A program made the position numbers and the translations under genes. Below, piece by piece: positions 19,211 through 27,442 of a stretch of 64,000 nucleotides of DNA. The stretch is from Methylomagnum ishizawai. GTDB lineage: Bacteria > Pseudomonadota > Gammaproteobacteria > Methylococcales > Methylococcaceae. The notes below the pieces were generated by a model. The model searched no databases. It was not told the DNA's origin and saw nothing but the letters and a program-made list of their open reading frames with translations. How positions within the stretch are numbered: the stretch's first letter is position 1; every line of letters starts with the position of its first letter. Location: assembly GCF_900155475.1 (NCBI RefSeq), contig NZ_FXAM01000001.1, positions 2,862,881-2,926,880 of the forward strand. Reading direction: 5' to 3'.

Positions 19211-21109
19211 TCAGGATGAAATCCAGCTTTCTTGCGGATGATCGCTTTCCAGCCAGCGGTGGGTCTCGAAAGCATTATGCCGCCACGTCGCGATACCCGG
19301 CCAAACCGCCAAGGCCAGCAAAGCTAGGAAGAAATTGCCCCAACCGGCCCGCGCCCTTTGCACCGTCAGATCGCAAGTGACCGAAGACCAAGCTTGGGAA
19401 ACCGCATCGCTTTCGGCGGACACGGCCAGATAATAGCGCCCCTCCGGCACTCCGGAAAAACGCAGGGAACCACTCCGGCTGCCTTCGTCCCAATAACCCT
19501 CGTCATAGCCCGAGTAATAACTGAATTCGCGCTCGGCGTTATATACCAAGCCGGTATCGACCTCGACCAAGGCCACGCCTAAATCGACCCAGTTATTGGC
19601 GAGATTAGTGCCGACCTGGACCTCGACCGGACCCAAGCCCTTGAGGTCGAAAGGCGGTGTGGTTTGAGTGGCTTCGGGCTGGGCGCGGTCCAGGGTCACG
19701 CGGGTATGGATGGCTTCCGGCGAACCGCTTTTGACCAGCAAGCCGAGATGCAAGCCCAATAGTAATAAAGCCAAGGCCAGGAACCGCCACCAATAACCCC
19801 CAATCCGGTTTTGCCAAGGCGAAGGCTGGTTGGCATAAATCCCATAGGGTTCGGGCAATTCCCGCTCCGGCTTGAAAGCGGCGGCGATTTCCTCCCGTCC
19901 GATATATTCTCCGAACGAATAGGTTATTTCTTTGGCGGTCCATTCCTGGGATAACAACCAGGGCGGATCGACATAATCCCGCACCCGCGCCGTGTCGCCC
20001 AAGCGCACTTGCCAATAGAATTCGCCTAGCACGAATACTACCCGCGCTTCGGAATCCTGGAAATGCCTGAGCCGCCGTTGCTGGTATTGGGCGAAACCCG
20101 GCCCGAACGCCGGTTGATGGGTGGTAGGCCGGATATAATTCCAATGGCCTTGATATTCGCTCAGCCAATCGAAACCGCCGCCCCGGTTGAGCAGTAGGTA
20201 TTCGCTCCAACGGTAATTGACGCCTTCGAGCCGCGCCTCGCGCTGCATGAAGCCGACGACTTCGTAATCCTGGCTGCGTAGTTTGCCCCGGCTGCCGAGT
20301 GGAATCCGGGGGCGCGGACTTTGCGCCAACTCGGCCCGGAATACGATGGGATGGCGCTGGTCTTGGAGATCATGGGCCGAGCCGCAACTGCCGCAGACGA
20401 TGACCACGCTGCTCGGCAATTTGGGCAGCAAGGGCGCTCCGCACTGGGCGCAGGCGAAGCTCTGGACTTGGACCGCCGGGCCGCGCACGCCGGTATCGCG
20501 TAGGTTCTTGAGTTCCAGCGTATCGAACCTCACCTGTTCGCCGACGAACAACAGCGGCGGGGTTTCGCTGTAATCGAGGGTGGCGAAAGCCTGGCCGGGA
20601 CCGCGCAAATCGGCCAGCGCGGTGTCGTAGCCCGCCCCGACCCGGAACGGCAACTCGCCCTCCCCGGCGATGCAACGGGCTTGTTCCAGATTGGCGACCT
20701 GGAAATCCTGGCCTTGCAGGGCGAGATGCTGGCCAACCCAAAGCTCGCGGAAACCGGGGCAAGGCTCGGGCGGCGGAACCAGGAAGGACACGGCGCACAG
20801 CCCCGGCGTTTCACCCAGCCAGCCGGTGCGTCCGTTGTGGAACAGCAAATACCATTCGTTCCACAGTCCGGCTTCATATTGGAGTTGGATGCGGCCCAAG
20901 ACCTGGAAGCGCTGGCCTTGGTAGCGGCCCTCGCTGCCGAGTTGGATCGGCGAGGCGTCTTCCAACAACTCGGCCATCTTGCCGAGGTTTTCCAGCACCG
21001 GGCCTTTGCGTAACAAGGTGCTATGGCAGTATTCGCACACCGCCAAGATGGAGGCGGCGGAGCGGAACAGGACTTCCGCACCGCAAGAGGGACAGGAGGC
21101 ACGTTTCAC
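19211..21109 (-). CDS. DUF4178 protein with zinc-ribbon N-terminus
   Basis: 632 aa. It opens with a zinc ribbon, CPSCGAEV...CEYCHSTLL (residues 6-33), then two DUF4178 regions: around residues 55-190 (LGRIQLQYEAGLWNEWYLLF) and 270-400 (VVGFMQREARLEGVNYRWSE), with a second ribbon CAQCGAPL...CGSCGSAHDL between them. Two membrane helices frame the C-terminal part (about 455-475 and 600-620), with an Ig-like extracytoplasmic domain in between. It follows the SPFH gene by 22 bp. Function is unknown; context suggests a membrane-associated partner of the SPFH protein. Confidence 0.82.
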   Translation of the reverse strand: MKRASCPSCGAEVLFRSAASILAVCEYCHSTLLRKGPVLENLGKMAELLEDASPIQLGSEGRYQGQRFQVLGRIQLQYEAGLWNEWYLLFHNGRTGWLGETPGLCAVSFLVPPPEPCPGFRELWVGQHLALQGQDFQVANLEQARCIAGEGELPFRVGAGYDTALADLRGPGQAFATLDYSETPPLLFVGEQVRFDTLELKNLRDTGVRGPAVQVQSFACAQCGAPLLPKLPSSVVIVCGSCGSAHDLQDQRHPIVFRAELAQSPRPRIPLGSRGKLRSQDYEVVGFMQREARLEGVNYRWSEYLLLNRGGGFDWLSEYQGHWNYIRPTTHQPAFGPGFAQYQQRRLRHFQDSEARVVFVLGEFYWQVRLGDTARVRDYVDPPWLLSQEWTAKEITYSFGEYIGREEIAAAFKPERELPEPYGIYANQPSPWQNRIGGYWWRFLALALLLLGLHLGLLVKSGSPEAIHTRVTLDRAQPEATQTTPPFDLKGLGPVEVQVGTNLANNWVDLGVALVEVDTGLVYNAEREFSYYSGYDEGYWDEGSRSGSLRFSGVPEGRYYLAVSAESDAVSQAWSSVTCDLTVQRARAGWGNFFLALLALAVWPGIATWRHNAFETHRWLESDHPQESWISS

Positions 21110-21131
21110 GGGGCGGAACCGCGAGCGGCCT

Positions 21132-22136
21132 TCAAACCAGCTTCTTCAGCAATTCCGCCTTCTTGGCCTCGAACTCGGCCTGGCTGAGGATACCCTTGGT
21201 CATGAGGTCGTGGAGCTTTTCCAAGAGGGCCGTGACATCCTCGGGCGAGGAGCCCGCGCTGTTGCCCTGCCCCACCGCGCCTCCCGCGAAGGCGTTCGCC
21301 ATCGCCTGTCCCAAGGCCATGCCCGCGCCCAGACCGGCCCCAGCGCCCGCCACCCCGCCCGGATTGGCGGCGGCGATGGGGATCGATTTGGCGGCCTGGA
21401 ACTGGGCGTATTGGTTGAGGTCACCCACCATGTTCATACTGATGCGCTCGTCCAGCACCTTCTGCAACTCTTCCGGCAAGGACAGGTTCTGCACCACGAA
21501 GCTATCCAAGGCCAGCCCCAAACGGCTGAATTCCCCCGCCAGTTTGGCCTTGAGCATCACCGCCATCTCGTCCTGGTTGGCCGCCATGTCGATGAAGGGA
21601 ATCCCGGATTCGGCGAACAAATCGGTCATCGCCCCGATCACGGTGCCGCGCAACTGGTCTTCCAGATCGTCCACCGTATAGATATCGCGGGTGCCGCTGA
21701 TATTCAGGAAAAACAGCTTGGGATCGGCGATGCGGTAGGCATATTGGCCGAAACCGCGCAGCCGCACCATACCGAACTCCTTGTCGCGGATCGTCACCGG
21801 ATTGGGCGTCCCCCATTTGCGGGCCAATTGCAGCCGGGTGCTGAAGAAATACACATCGCTCTTGAATGGCGATTGGAATAACTTGTCCCAGTGTTTCAAA
21901 TTGGTCAGCAAGGGCATGGTGCGGGTATCGAGGGTATGGGTACCGGCCCCGAACACATCCGCCGCATGGCCTTCATCCACCAGTAAAGCCATCTGGCTTT
22001 CCCGCACCACCAATTGCGCCCCATACTGGATTTCAAAATCCGGCATGGGATAGCGGTAAGCCAGTATCCCGTCGTATTCCTCCACCCATTGGAGGACATC
22101 GACAAACTGTTTCTTGAGGAAATCGAAAAGTCCCAT
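21132..22136 (-). CDS. SPFH (stomatin/band 7-like) protein with SHOCT tail
   Basis: 334 aa. Start at 22136 (MGLFDFLKKQFVDVLQWVEE) with GGGAGA upstream, matching the COG4260 group (often labelled virion core protein; B. subtilis YdjI is a member). The SPFH domain covers about residues 25-235 (LVVRESQMALLVDEG, GTHTLDTRTMPLL), a coiled Gly/Ala-rich linker follows, and the last 30 residues (LLEKLHDLMTKGILSQAEF) form a SHOCT motif. YdjI partners a PspA homologue in Bacillus (established); no pspA is present here. First gene of the six-gene operon ending in the aminopropyltransferase. Confidence 0.87.
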   Translation of the reverse strand: MGLFDFLKKQFVDVLQWVEEYDGILAYRYPMPDFEIQYGAQLVVRESQMALLVDEGHAADVFGAGTHTLDTRTMPLLTNLKHWDKLFQSPFKSDVYFFSTRLQLARKWGTPNPVTIRDKEFGMVRLRGFGQYAYRIADPKLFFLNISGTRDIYTVDDLEDQLRGTVIGAMTDLFAESGIPFIDMAANQDEMAVMLKAKLAGEFSRLGLALDSFVVQNLSLPEELQKVLDERISMNMVGDLNQYAQFQAAKSIPIAAANPGGVAGAGAGLGAGMALGQAMANAFAGGAVGQGNSAGSSPEDVTALLEKLHDLMTKGILSQAEFEAKKAELLKKLV

Positions 22137-22182
22137 CGTGAGTCTCCCGGAAGTAAGAATGCGGAGTATCCAAGGCCGTGGA

Positions 22183-22518
22183 TCAGCAGGCGACCTTGGG
22201 TAGGAAATCAATCACGGCCCCGGCTTTATCTGGTTCCAAGCCGGTAGCCTCGGAGAATACTTGGATGGCTTCGGCTTTCTGCTTGGCCCGCAATAGGTCT
22301 TGGATTCGACGCAAAGCCAGCGGGGAAAGCTCCACGATCCGGCCATCGAATACCAAACCCACCGGGTCGGTGGTGGCGGACTCGGGGATTTCGGCGGCGG
22401 CGGCTTCCGGTTCCGCTAGCGGCGCGGGTTTGGGCACGACCAACCACCGGCCCAATATCAATCCCAGCAATAACCCGACCCCAACCCCGACCGCCAACGC
22501 GGTCAACTCACGCGGCAT
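22183..22518 (-). CDS. Membrane-anchored protein with L7/L12 C-terminal-like domain
   Basis: About 111 aa from ATG at 22518 (MPRELTALAVGVGVGLLLG); eight more residues if the ATG at 22542 is used. One N-terminal helix with GxxxG-like packing is followed by a Pro/Ala/Glu linker. The last 45 residues, with RRIQDLLRAKQKAEAIQVF and TGLEPDKAGAVIDFLP, closely resemble the helix-turn pattern of the ribosomal protein L7/L12 C-terminal domain (KIEVIK..TGLGLKEAK). It lies 46 bp upstream of the SPFH gene. Function is unknown. Confidence 0.65.
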   Translation of the reverse strand: MPRELTALAVGVGVGLLLGLILGRWLVVPKPAPLAEPEAAAAEIPESATTDPVGLVFDGRIVELSPLALRRIQDLLRAKQKAEAIQVFSEATGLEPDKAGAVIDFLPKVAC

Positions 22519-22560
22519 ACCCCACACGGCCAATGGCTCCACGGGTACGAACCCCCCGGC

Positions 22561-23481
22561 CTAAGCGGGCTTCTTGGCCCGGAAAATATAATAGCGGGCC
22601 AGCCCGCCATTGAAGACCTTCCACTGAGCCAAAGCCACTTTGAAATTGGCGGTCTGGGCCTTTTTCCGCAAGCCCAAAGCCTGCATGACCACCTGCATGG
22701 GATAGGTCCACAGCGCGGTCAAATACATCCGGCGCGAGGACGGCAGGGCTTCCTGGGTGGCCTCGGTGATATGCACCTCGGTGAAACCGCATTCCTCCAT
22801 CCCGGCCTGGAATTCCTCGGCGCTGGATAGATTGGGCACGGCCCAGCCATTCAGACAATCCATCACGGCTTGCCATTCCTCCGCGTTGAATTCGCGGCGG
22901 GTGGCATAACCATCGCAGGCGATCAAAGTGCCGCCTTTTTTCAATAAGCGATAAGCCTCGTTGAAGAAATCCCGTTTATCGATGGCATAGCAACTGCTTT
23001 CGATAGCCCAAACCACATCGAAGGATTCATCGGGAAACGGGGTTCGGCAGAAATCCGCCACCTGGAATTCCACCTTATCGGCGACGCCGTGGCGCTGGGC
23101 GTTGCGCTGGGCGTGCGCCACTTGCTGGGCGCTGACAGTAATCCCGACGGCCCGGCAACCTATGTTTTTCGCCAGCCAGATGGAACTACCGCCAATGCCG
23201 CAACCCGCGTCCAAAACCCGCTGATCGGACTTGATTCCGGCGATTTCACAGAGTATCCGGTTCTTATTCAATAAAGCTTGGCTATGGGTTTTGGTATTCG
23301 CGTCCCAATAGCCATAATGCAAAGCCAGATTCTCGTTATCGAACCAAGCGGTGCGGTAATCCCAATAACAATCGTCATAATGCTTCGCGGTATCCGTGCG
23401 GATTTCTTCCTGGGAGAATTCCACGCCTTTCCTAAGGCTATCGGTACGGTAATCCTTGTTGGGTTCTAAATAATAAGACAT
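22561..23481 (-). CDS. SAM-dependent methyltransferase (class I, Erg6/tocopherol-MT-like)
   Basis: 306 aa from ATG at 23481 (MSYYLEPNKDYRTDSLRKG); upstream in-frame codons are not conserved-looking. Motif I is VLDAGCGIGGSSIWLAKN near residue 75, followed by GITVSAQQVAHAQRNA, VADFCRTPFPDESFDVVWA and LLKKGGTLIACDGY, the pattern of small-molecule or lipid methyltransferases such as sterol C24 or tocopherol types. Substrate cannot be read from sequence. Cytoplasmic. It is followed by the anchored L7/L12-like gene after about 40 bp and may be in the same transcript. Confidence 0.82.
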   Translation of the reverse strand: MSYYLEPNKDYRTDSLRKGVEFSQEEIRTDTAKHYDDCYWDYRTAWFDNENLALHYGYWDANTKTHSQALLNKNRILCEIAGIKSDQRVLDAGCGIGGSSIWLAKNIGCRAVGITVSAQQVAHAQRNAQRHGVADKVEFQVADFCRTPFPDESFDVVWAIESSCYAIDKRDFFNEAYRLLKKGGTLIACDGYATRREFNAEEWQAVMDCLNGWAVPNLSSAEEFQAGMEECGFTEVHITEATQEALPSSRRMYLTALWTYPMQVVMQALGLRKKAQTANFKVALAQWKVFNGGLARYYIFRAKKPA

Positions 23482-23565
23482 CGGACTCTTTTTAGCGTGA
23501 AGTGAAGCGATAGGCGGGAAGCGGACCCGAAGCACACTGGCGGGCGGTCATCCATGGCGGAAACC

Positions 23566-23928
23566 TTATTGCCCCTCCATCCGGCCCGAGATTTGTTCGG
23601 ACATATAAAACACCGCGTCGGCCATTTCCTGGTTATCCAGCAAGGGATAGCCCCCTTTAGGCGGCATCAGCAAAAAACCACCCTTGGCATGGCCGCGCAT
23701 TACCGACTGGGATTGGAAAGAGCGGTGTTTCCAAGCCTCCCGGTCATGCAAACGCGGCGCACCGCCCTTGCCGGTGGCATGGCATTCGGCGCAGGCCGAT
23801 TTGTAAACTTGCATCCCTTTCCGCACGTCCAGCTTATTGCCGGTTTCCGAATCCATGGATTCGGCACCGGCCAGCGTGGCACACATCCAGCCCGCCCAGA
23901 GCGGAAGCAAACGAAGGATGGATTTCAT
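23566..23928 (-). CDS. Periplasmic monohaem cytochrome c5-like protein
   Basis: 120 aa. Start at 23928 gives the signal peptide MKSILRLLPLWAGWMCATLAGA. The haem motif CAECH lies near residue 47 in QVYKSACAECHATGKGG, and a Met ligand is likely in GGFLLMPPKGGYP near residue 88. The Lys/Cys-His-ATG-x-GG context resembles cytochrome c5. Possible electron carrier; partner unknown. It is 84 bp upstream of the methyltransferase on the same strand. Confidence 0.82.
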   Translation of the reverse strand: MKSILRLLPLWAGWMCATLAGAESMDSETGNKLDVRKGMQVYKSACAECHATGKGGAPRLHDREAWKHRSFQSQSVMRGHAKGGFLLMPPKGGYPLLDNQEMADAVFYMSEQISGRMEGQ

Positions 23929-24262
23929 GGTTTCCCCTTCCCGAAGATGGGTCTGCGATTGTCGAGCCCCCGGCCACGGCGGTCCGTTCCGAGTGGGCGC
24001 AAGTATATAGGCGCATCGGCGGTACGGGAACAGAATCCAGCGTGGCCATTTTGGAGTGCGGACCTTGGCTTGCACCAGGATGGTCCGCGGCTTCCAAGCC
24101 CGACGGACCGCCTTCCCATACCTTAGGCGCGGTGGCTTACGATCCGCCTTGCCCCACCGTTGCGGGAACAGCGCGGAGGCCGCGCATTCTAACACCCAAG
24201 GACGGACGCGGGAAAAAATGGGGATTGCCGGGGAATACAGTCGAGATTGGTGCGACAATCAT

Positions 24263-24270
24263 GGTATAAA
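24263..24270 (+). promoter_or_regulatory. Possible extended -10 promoter of uppP
   Basis: TGGTATAAA supplies TG-n-TATAAA about 50 bp before the uppP ATG; no good -35 is seen, as allowed for extended -10 promoters. The other bases of the 392-bp gap 23929-24320 show no gene or repeat that I can support. Confidence 0.35.
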
Positions 24271-24320
24271 CCCGCCCCGACGCCAATCGACAACCCCATC
24301 ATCCCCCAAACGCGAAACCT

Positions 24321-25145
24321 ATGGACTTTATCTTATTGCTGAAAGCCCTGATCCTGGGCATCGTCGAAGGACTCACCGAATTCCTCCCCATTTCCAGCAC
24401 CGGGCATTTGATCCTGGTGGGAGATTTGCTGCACTTCAACAACGAGCGCGGCAAACTATTCGAGATCGTCATCCAATCCGGGGCGATCCTGGCGGTCTGT
24501 TGGGAATACCGGGTGAGATTGTTGGGCGTGTTATTCGGGTTGCGCCACTCGGCGGAAGCCCGGCGCTTCCTGCTCAAGCTATTTATCGCCTTCCTGCCGT
24601 TCGCTATTTTAGGATTGCTATTTGGCAAAGCCATCAAATCCCATTTATTCCAACCCATACCCGTGGCGCTGGCGTTTATCGTGGGCGCTTTCGTGATTAT
24701 CTGGGCTGAAAAACGCTCCCATAAAATCCGGGTGGAATCGGTGGATGATATGGGAATACTGGACGCTTTTAAATTGGGTATCGCCCAGACTTTCGCGCTG
24801 ATCCCAGGCACTTCCCGGTCCGGGGCGACCATTATCGGTGGATTACTGTTCGGGCTGTCGCGCAAAGCGGCAACCGAATTCTCATTCTTCCTCGCCATCC
24901 CCACCCTAGTGGTGGCAACGCTATACCAAGTCTATAAAGAACGGGCCTTGCTCTCGGTAGACGATCTGGGAATGTGGGCGGTCGGCTTCGTTTCGGCCTT
25001 CGTGTCCGCTTTCGTCTGTGTGCGCTGGCTTTTAAGGTATATCTCCAACCATGATTTCATGGCCTTCGCTTGGTACCGCATCGTTTTCGGCTTGGCGATC
25101 ATCGGCACTTGGCATTTCGGCTGGGTGGATTGGAGCCACCCCTAG
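24321..25145 (+). CDS. uppP: Undecaprenyl-diphosphatase
   Basis: 274-aa polytopic enzyme (BacA/UppP) that dephosphorylates undecaprenyl diphosphate at the periplasmic face, recycling the lipid carrier for peptidoglycan and other envelope polymers and giving bacitracin tolerance. Both signature segments are present: [17 protein letters not shown] near residue 17 and [14 protein letters not shown] near residue 160, containing the catalytic Glu/Ser/Arg residues. Eight helices. Single-gene unit ended by a terminator and converging on tatD. Confidence 0.97.
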   Translation: MDFILLLKALILGIVEGLTEFLPISSTGHLILVGDLLHFNNERGKLFEIVIQSGAILAVCWEYRVRLLGVLFGLRHSAEARRFLLKLFIAFLPFAILGLLFGKAIKSHLFQPIPVALAFIVGAFVIIWAEKRSHKIRVESVDDMGILDAFKLGIAQTFALIPGTSRSGATIIGGLLFGLSRKAATEFSFFLAIPTLVVATLYQVYKERALLSVDDLGMWAVGFVSAFVSAFVCVRWLLRYISNHDFMAFAWYRIVFGLAIIGTWHFGWVDWSHP

Positions 25146-25152
25146 CAACCCT

Positions 25153-25191
25153 GGGCGGTATTTTTCCAACACCCCGGAAAGCCGCCCTTTT
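25153..25191 (+). terminator. uppP terminator
   Basis: Arms GGGCGG (25153-25158) and CCGCCC (25182-25187) with an inner TTTCC/GGAAA pairing, followed by TTTT. Located 8 bp after the uppP stop in the short gap before the tatD end. Confidence 0.6.
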
Positions 25192-25194
25192 CCA

Positions 25195-25974
25195 TCAAGC
25201 CCGCTGGATCGGAAATAAGGAATAGAAATTGCGGGTAGTGGATTCCGCGACCGATTCCAAGGAAGTTTCCCGAAGCTTCGCCAAAAACTCGGCAACATGC
25301 CGGACCATGAATGGATAATTGGGTTTTCCCCGATACGGCATGGGGGTGAGATAAGGAGAATCGGTCTCGACCAAAATGCGGTCTTCGGGCACCCGCTGCG
25401 CCGCCTCCTGAATGGCTTGGGCATTGCGAAAAGTCAGTATCCCGGAAAACGAGATATAAAAATTCAAATCCAGGGCGCGCTGGGCGGTTTCCCAATCCTC
25501 GGTGAAACAATGCAAAACACCTCCCACCTCGGCGGCATTTTCCTCGGCCAGAATCCCGAGGGTATCTTCCCTGGAATCGCGGGTATGGATGATGAGCGGC
25601 TTGCCCACCGCTTTGGCCGCTCGGATATGCTGCCTGAAACGCTCCCGCTGCCAAGCCAAATCCCCTTCGCTACGAAAATAATCCAGGCCGGTTTCCCCCA
25701 CCGCCACGACCTTGGCATCCCCCGCCAACTCAATCAATTCTTCCAGCGTGGGTTCGTGATTATCGCGCTCGTTGGGATGGACGCCCACGGACACCGAGAT
25801 ATTGTCATAACCCTCGACCAGGGTCCGCATGGAAGGATAATTTTCCATGTCGATGGAAATACACAGCATATGCTCGACCCCGCGCGCGGTGGCCTCGCCG
25901 ACCAGCTTGGAAAAATCATGGTCGTAGGGAGCCAAATCGAGGCGGTCGAGGTGGCAATGGGAATCTACCAGCAT
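25195..25974 (-). CDS. tatD: TatD-family metal-dependent DNase
   Basis: 259 aa, TIM-barrel nuclease of the TatD/YcfH group. Metal ligands are visible: DSHCHLD (His6, His8) at the N-terminus, the Glu in VAVGETGLDY near residue 92, IIHTRDS near residue 128, HCFTED near residue 155 and VETDSPYL near residue 205. Cytoplasmic 3'-5' exonuclease activity on DNA is known for the family. Standing alone between convergent uppP and the pmo operon upstream on the same strand, separated from pmoB by a strong terminator. Could equally be ycfH, since paralogues exist in most genomes. Confidence 0.93.
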   Translation of the reverse strand: MLVDSHCHLDRLDLAPYDHDFSKLVGEATARGVEHMLCISIDMENYPSMRTLVEGYDNISVSVGVHPNERDNHEPTLEELIELAGDAKVVAVGETGLDYFRSEGDLAWQRERFRQHIRAAKAVGKPLIIHTRDSREDTLGILAEENAAEVGGVLHCFTEDWETAQRALDLNFYISFSGILTFRNAQAIQEAAQRVPEDRILVETDSPYLTPMPYRGKPNYPFMVRHVAEFLAKLRETSLESVAESTTRNFYSLFPIQRA

Positions 25975-26000
25975 CGTTGAAAATTCCTGGATGTATCAAT

Positions 26001-26032
26001 AAAAAGGCCCCCCCGCCTCAGGCGGGGGGGCC
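26001..26032 (-). terminator. Terminator of the pmoCAB operon
   Basis: Read on the minus strand, GGCCCCCCCGCC-TGA-GGCGGGGGGGCC forms a 12-bp perfect stem followed by TTTTT. It lies 45 bp after the pmoB stop, marking the operon end. Confidence 0.93.
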
Positions 26033-26076
26033 AAGCCGATCACGACCGGTCGGGGCGCGTCAAGCGCCCCTCCCGC

Positions 26077-27321
26077 TTACATGAAGGACGGGATCAACGG
26101 CGCGTCGATCTGGGTCACCTGACGGTTGCCAGCGGCGTCGAAGAAGAACAGGAGGCCGGCGAAGCGGCTGTCCGGGTCGTAGATGATGTCGGACAAGCGG
26201 TAGACTTCCCACGCCGCGTCGGAAGCGGTCACTTCCACGGTGCGGGTCTCGCCGGGGGCCAGCGGGCTGTTGTCGCTGACTTCCAGGCCGTCCTCGGCCA
26301 GCAGGTCCTCCGGATAGCCGGTGGTGTCCTTGTACACGTCGGAGTCCAGGAACCGCACGGACGCGGTGTAGAACTCGCCCAGGCGCACGGCGCTGCTGCC
26401 GCTGTTGGTGATGGTCAGCTTCATGCGCATGGCGCGGCCCGGCACGCGGTAGCTGGCGTCTTCCACCTTGACGGAGACGGTCGGCTTGGTCATCTCGATC
26501 GGCTTGATGCCGCGCAGGGTACCGGCCTGCAGCGGGATGGTGATCGGGTACTTGCCGTTGGCACCGGACATCGCGAAGATCACCAGCAGGATGGTGCCGG
26601 CCGCGAAGCCCATGGCGACCTTGCGGTCGGTCCCGGAAACCAGCTCGTTGGCGCGACCGGCGTCGGTCAGCAGCATGCGCGGCAGGAACACCGGACGGCG
26701 GACCCAGTAGACGATCCAGGCCAGGCCGACCGCGTACCACAGGGCGTGCCAGAAGTAGGTGTTCTCCAGGTTGTAGCTCTCCAGATCGACGGTCTGGCCG
26801 GTCAGGGTGGTGACCGGGTTCTTGAAGTCGCCCATGGAGCCTTCGATGGTGATCCACTTGCCGGGCCCGATGATCGGACCACCGCCTTGGACGTTCATCA
26901 TGGTGTGGACGTGCCAGTCGCCGGGGCGACGGGCCTTCAGCACAACCTTGAACTCATAGGTCTTGCCGATCTCGAGACGCACGGAACGCGGCACCAACTG
27001 GCCGCCGATGTAGGATTCCTTGCGGATAAAGACCGGACCGGGAATACCGATGTTCAGGAACGATACATCCGGCTCGTCCACGGTTTCCGGCCAGCCTTCG
27101 AACACGTGGAACTTGCCAGTGATCTCGACCTGTTCGTTGACCTTGACCTTTTCCTTGCTCCACTTCAGGTCGTACCAGTGGATGGTACGCATACGCATGA
27201 ACGCGGCCTGGGACTTTTCGCCGTGCGCGGAGGCGTTCGGCGCGTAGAAACTGGTCGCCGCGAACGCGGTCAGCAAGCCGACCATGGACCACTTGGCGAT
27301 CCTGTCTTTGAGTAGTTTCAT
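26077..27321 (-). CDS. pmoB: Particulate methane monooxygenase subunit B
   Basis: 414-aa subunit with two periplasmic cupredoxin domains joined by two membrane helices. The signal peptide ends at ASA, so mature protein begins HGEKSQ with His33 as the amino-terminal ligand. His137 and His139 in GDWHVHT complete the CuB site, and His48 in TIHWYD supplies the bis-His site; numbering agrees with M. capsulatus Bath. Membrane helices lie near residues 185-205 and 235-260, and the C-terminal cupredoxin covers 265-414. Third gene of pmoCAB, with a strong terminator after it. Full length and intact. Confidence 0.98.
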   Translation of the reverse strand: MKLLKDRIAKWSMVGLLTAFAATSFYAPNASAHGEKSQAAFMRMRTIHWYDLKWSKEKVKVNEQVEITGKFHVFEGWPETVDEPDVSFLNIGIPGPVFIRKESYIGGQLVPRSVRLEIGKTYEFKVVLKARRPGDWHVHTMMNVQGGGPIIGPGKWITIEGSMGDFKNPVTTLTGQTVDLESYNLENTYFWHALWYAVGLAWIVYWVRRPVFLPRMLLTDAGRANELVSGTDRKVAMGFAAGTILLVIFAMSGANGKYPITIPLQAGTLRGIKPIEMTKPTVSVKVEDASYRVPGRAMRMKLTITNSGSSAVRLGEFYTASVRFLDSDVYKDTTGYPEDLLAEDGLEVSDNSPLAPGETRTVEVTASDAAWEVYRLSDIIYDPDSRFAGLLFFFDAAGNRQVTQIDAPLIPSFM

Positions 27322-27363
27322 AGTTCTTCCTCTCTCTCGAGTCTGTTCTGTTGTGGCCGCCCC

Positions 27364-27431
27364 CGCGCCCCTCGGGCGCGCTCCGGGGCTCCGGTGCGGA
27401 TGGGTGCGTTCCCGGCCGGGCGGACCCGGCC
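27364..27431 (-). other. Two strong hairpins in the pmoA-pmoB spacer
   Basis: GGCCGGG-TCCG-CCCGGCC at 27414-27431 and CGCGCCC-GAG-GGGCGCG at 27364-27380 (minus strand) are perfect 7-bp stems in the 121-bp gap. Without T-runs they likely act as mRNA stabilisers or partial pauses that set subunit levels; this role is inferred. The pmoC-pmoA gap (28187-28321) shows no comparable perfect stem. Confidence 0.55.
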
Positions 27432-27442
27432 GATCCCTATTA

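Noticed and set aside
24247-24270. Full sigma70 promoter for uppP
   Set aside because: TTGGTG lies only 12 bp before TATAAA, too close for a -35; only an extended -10 is retained.
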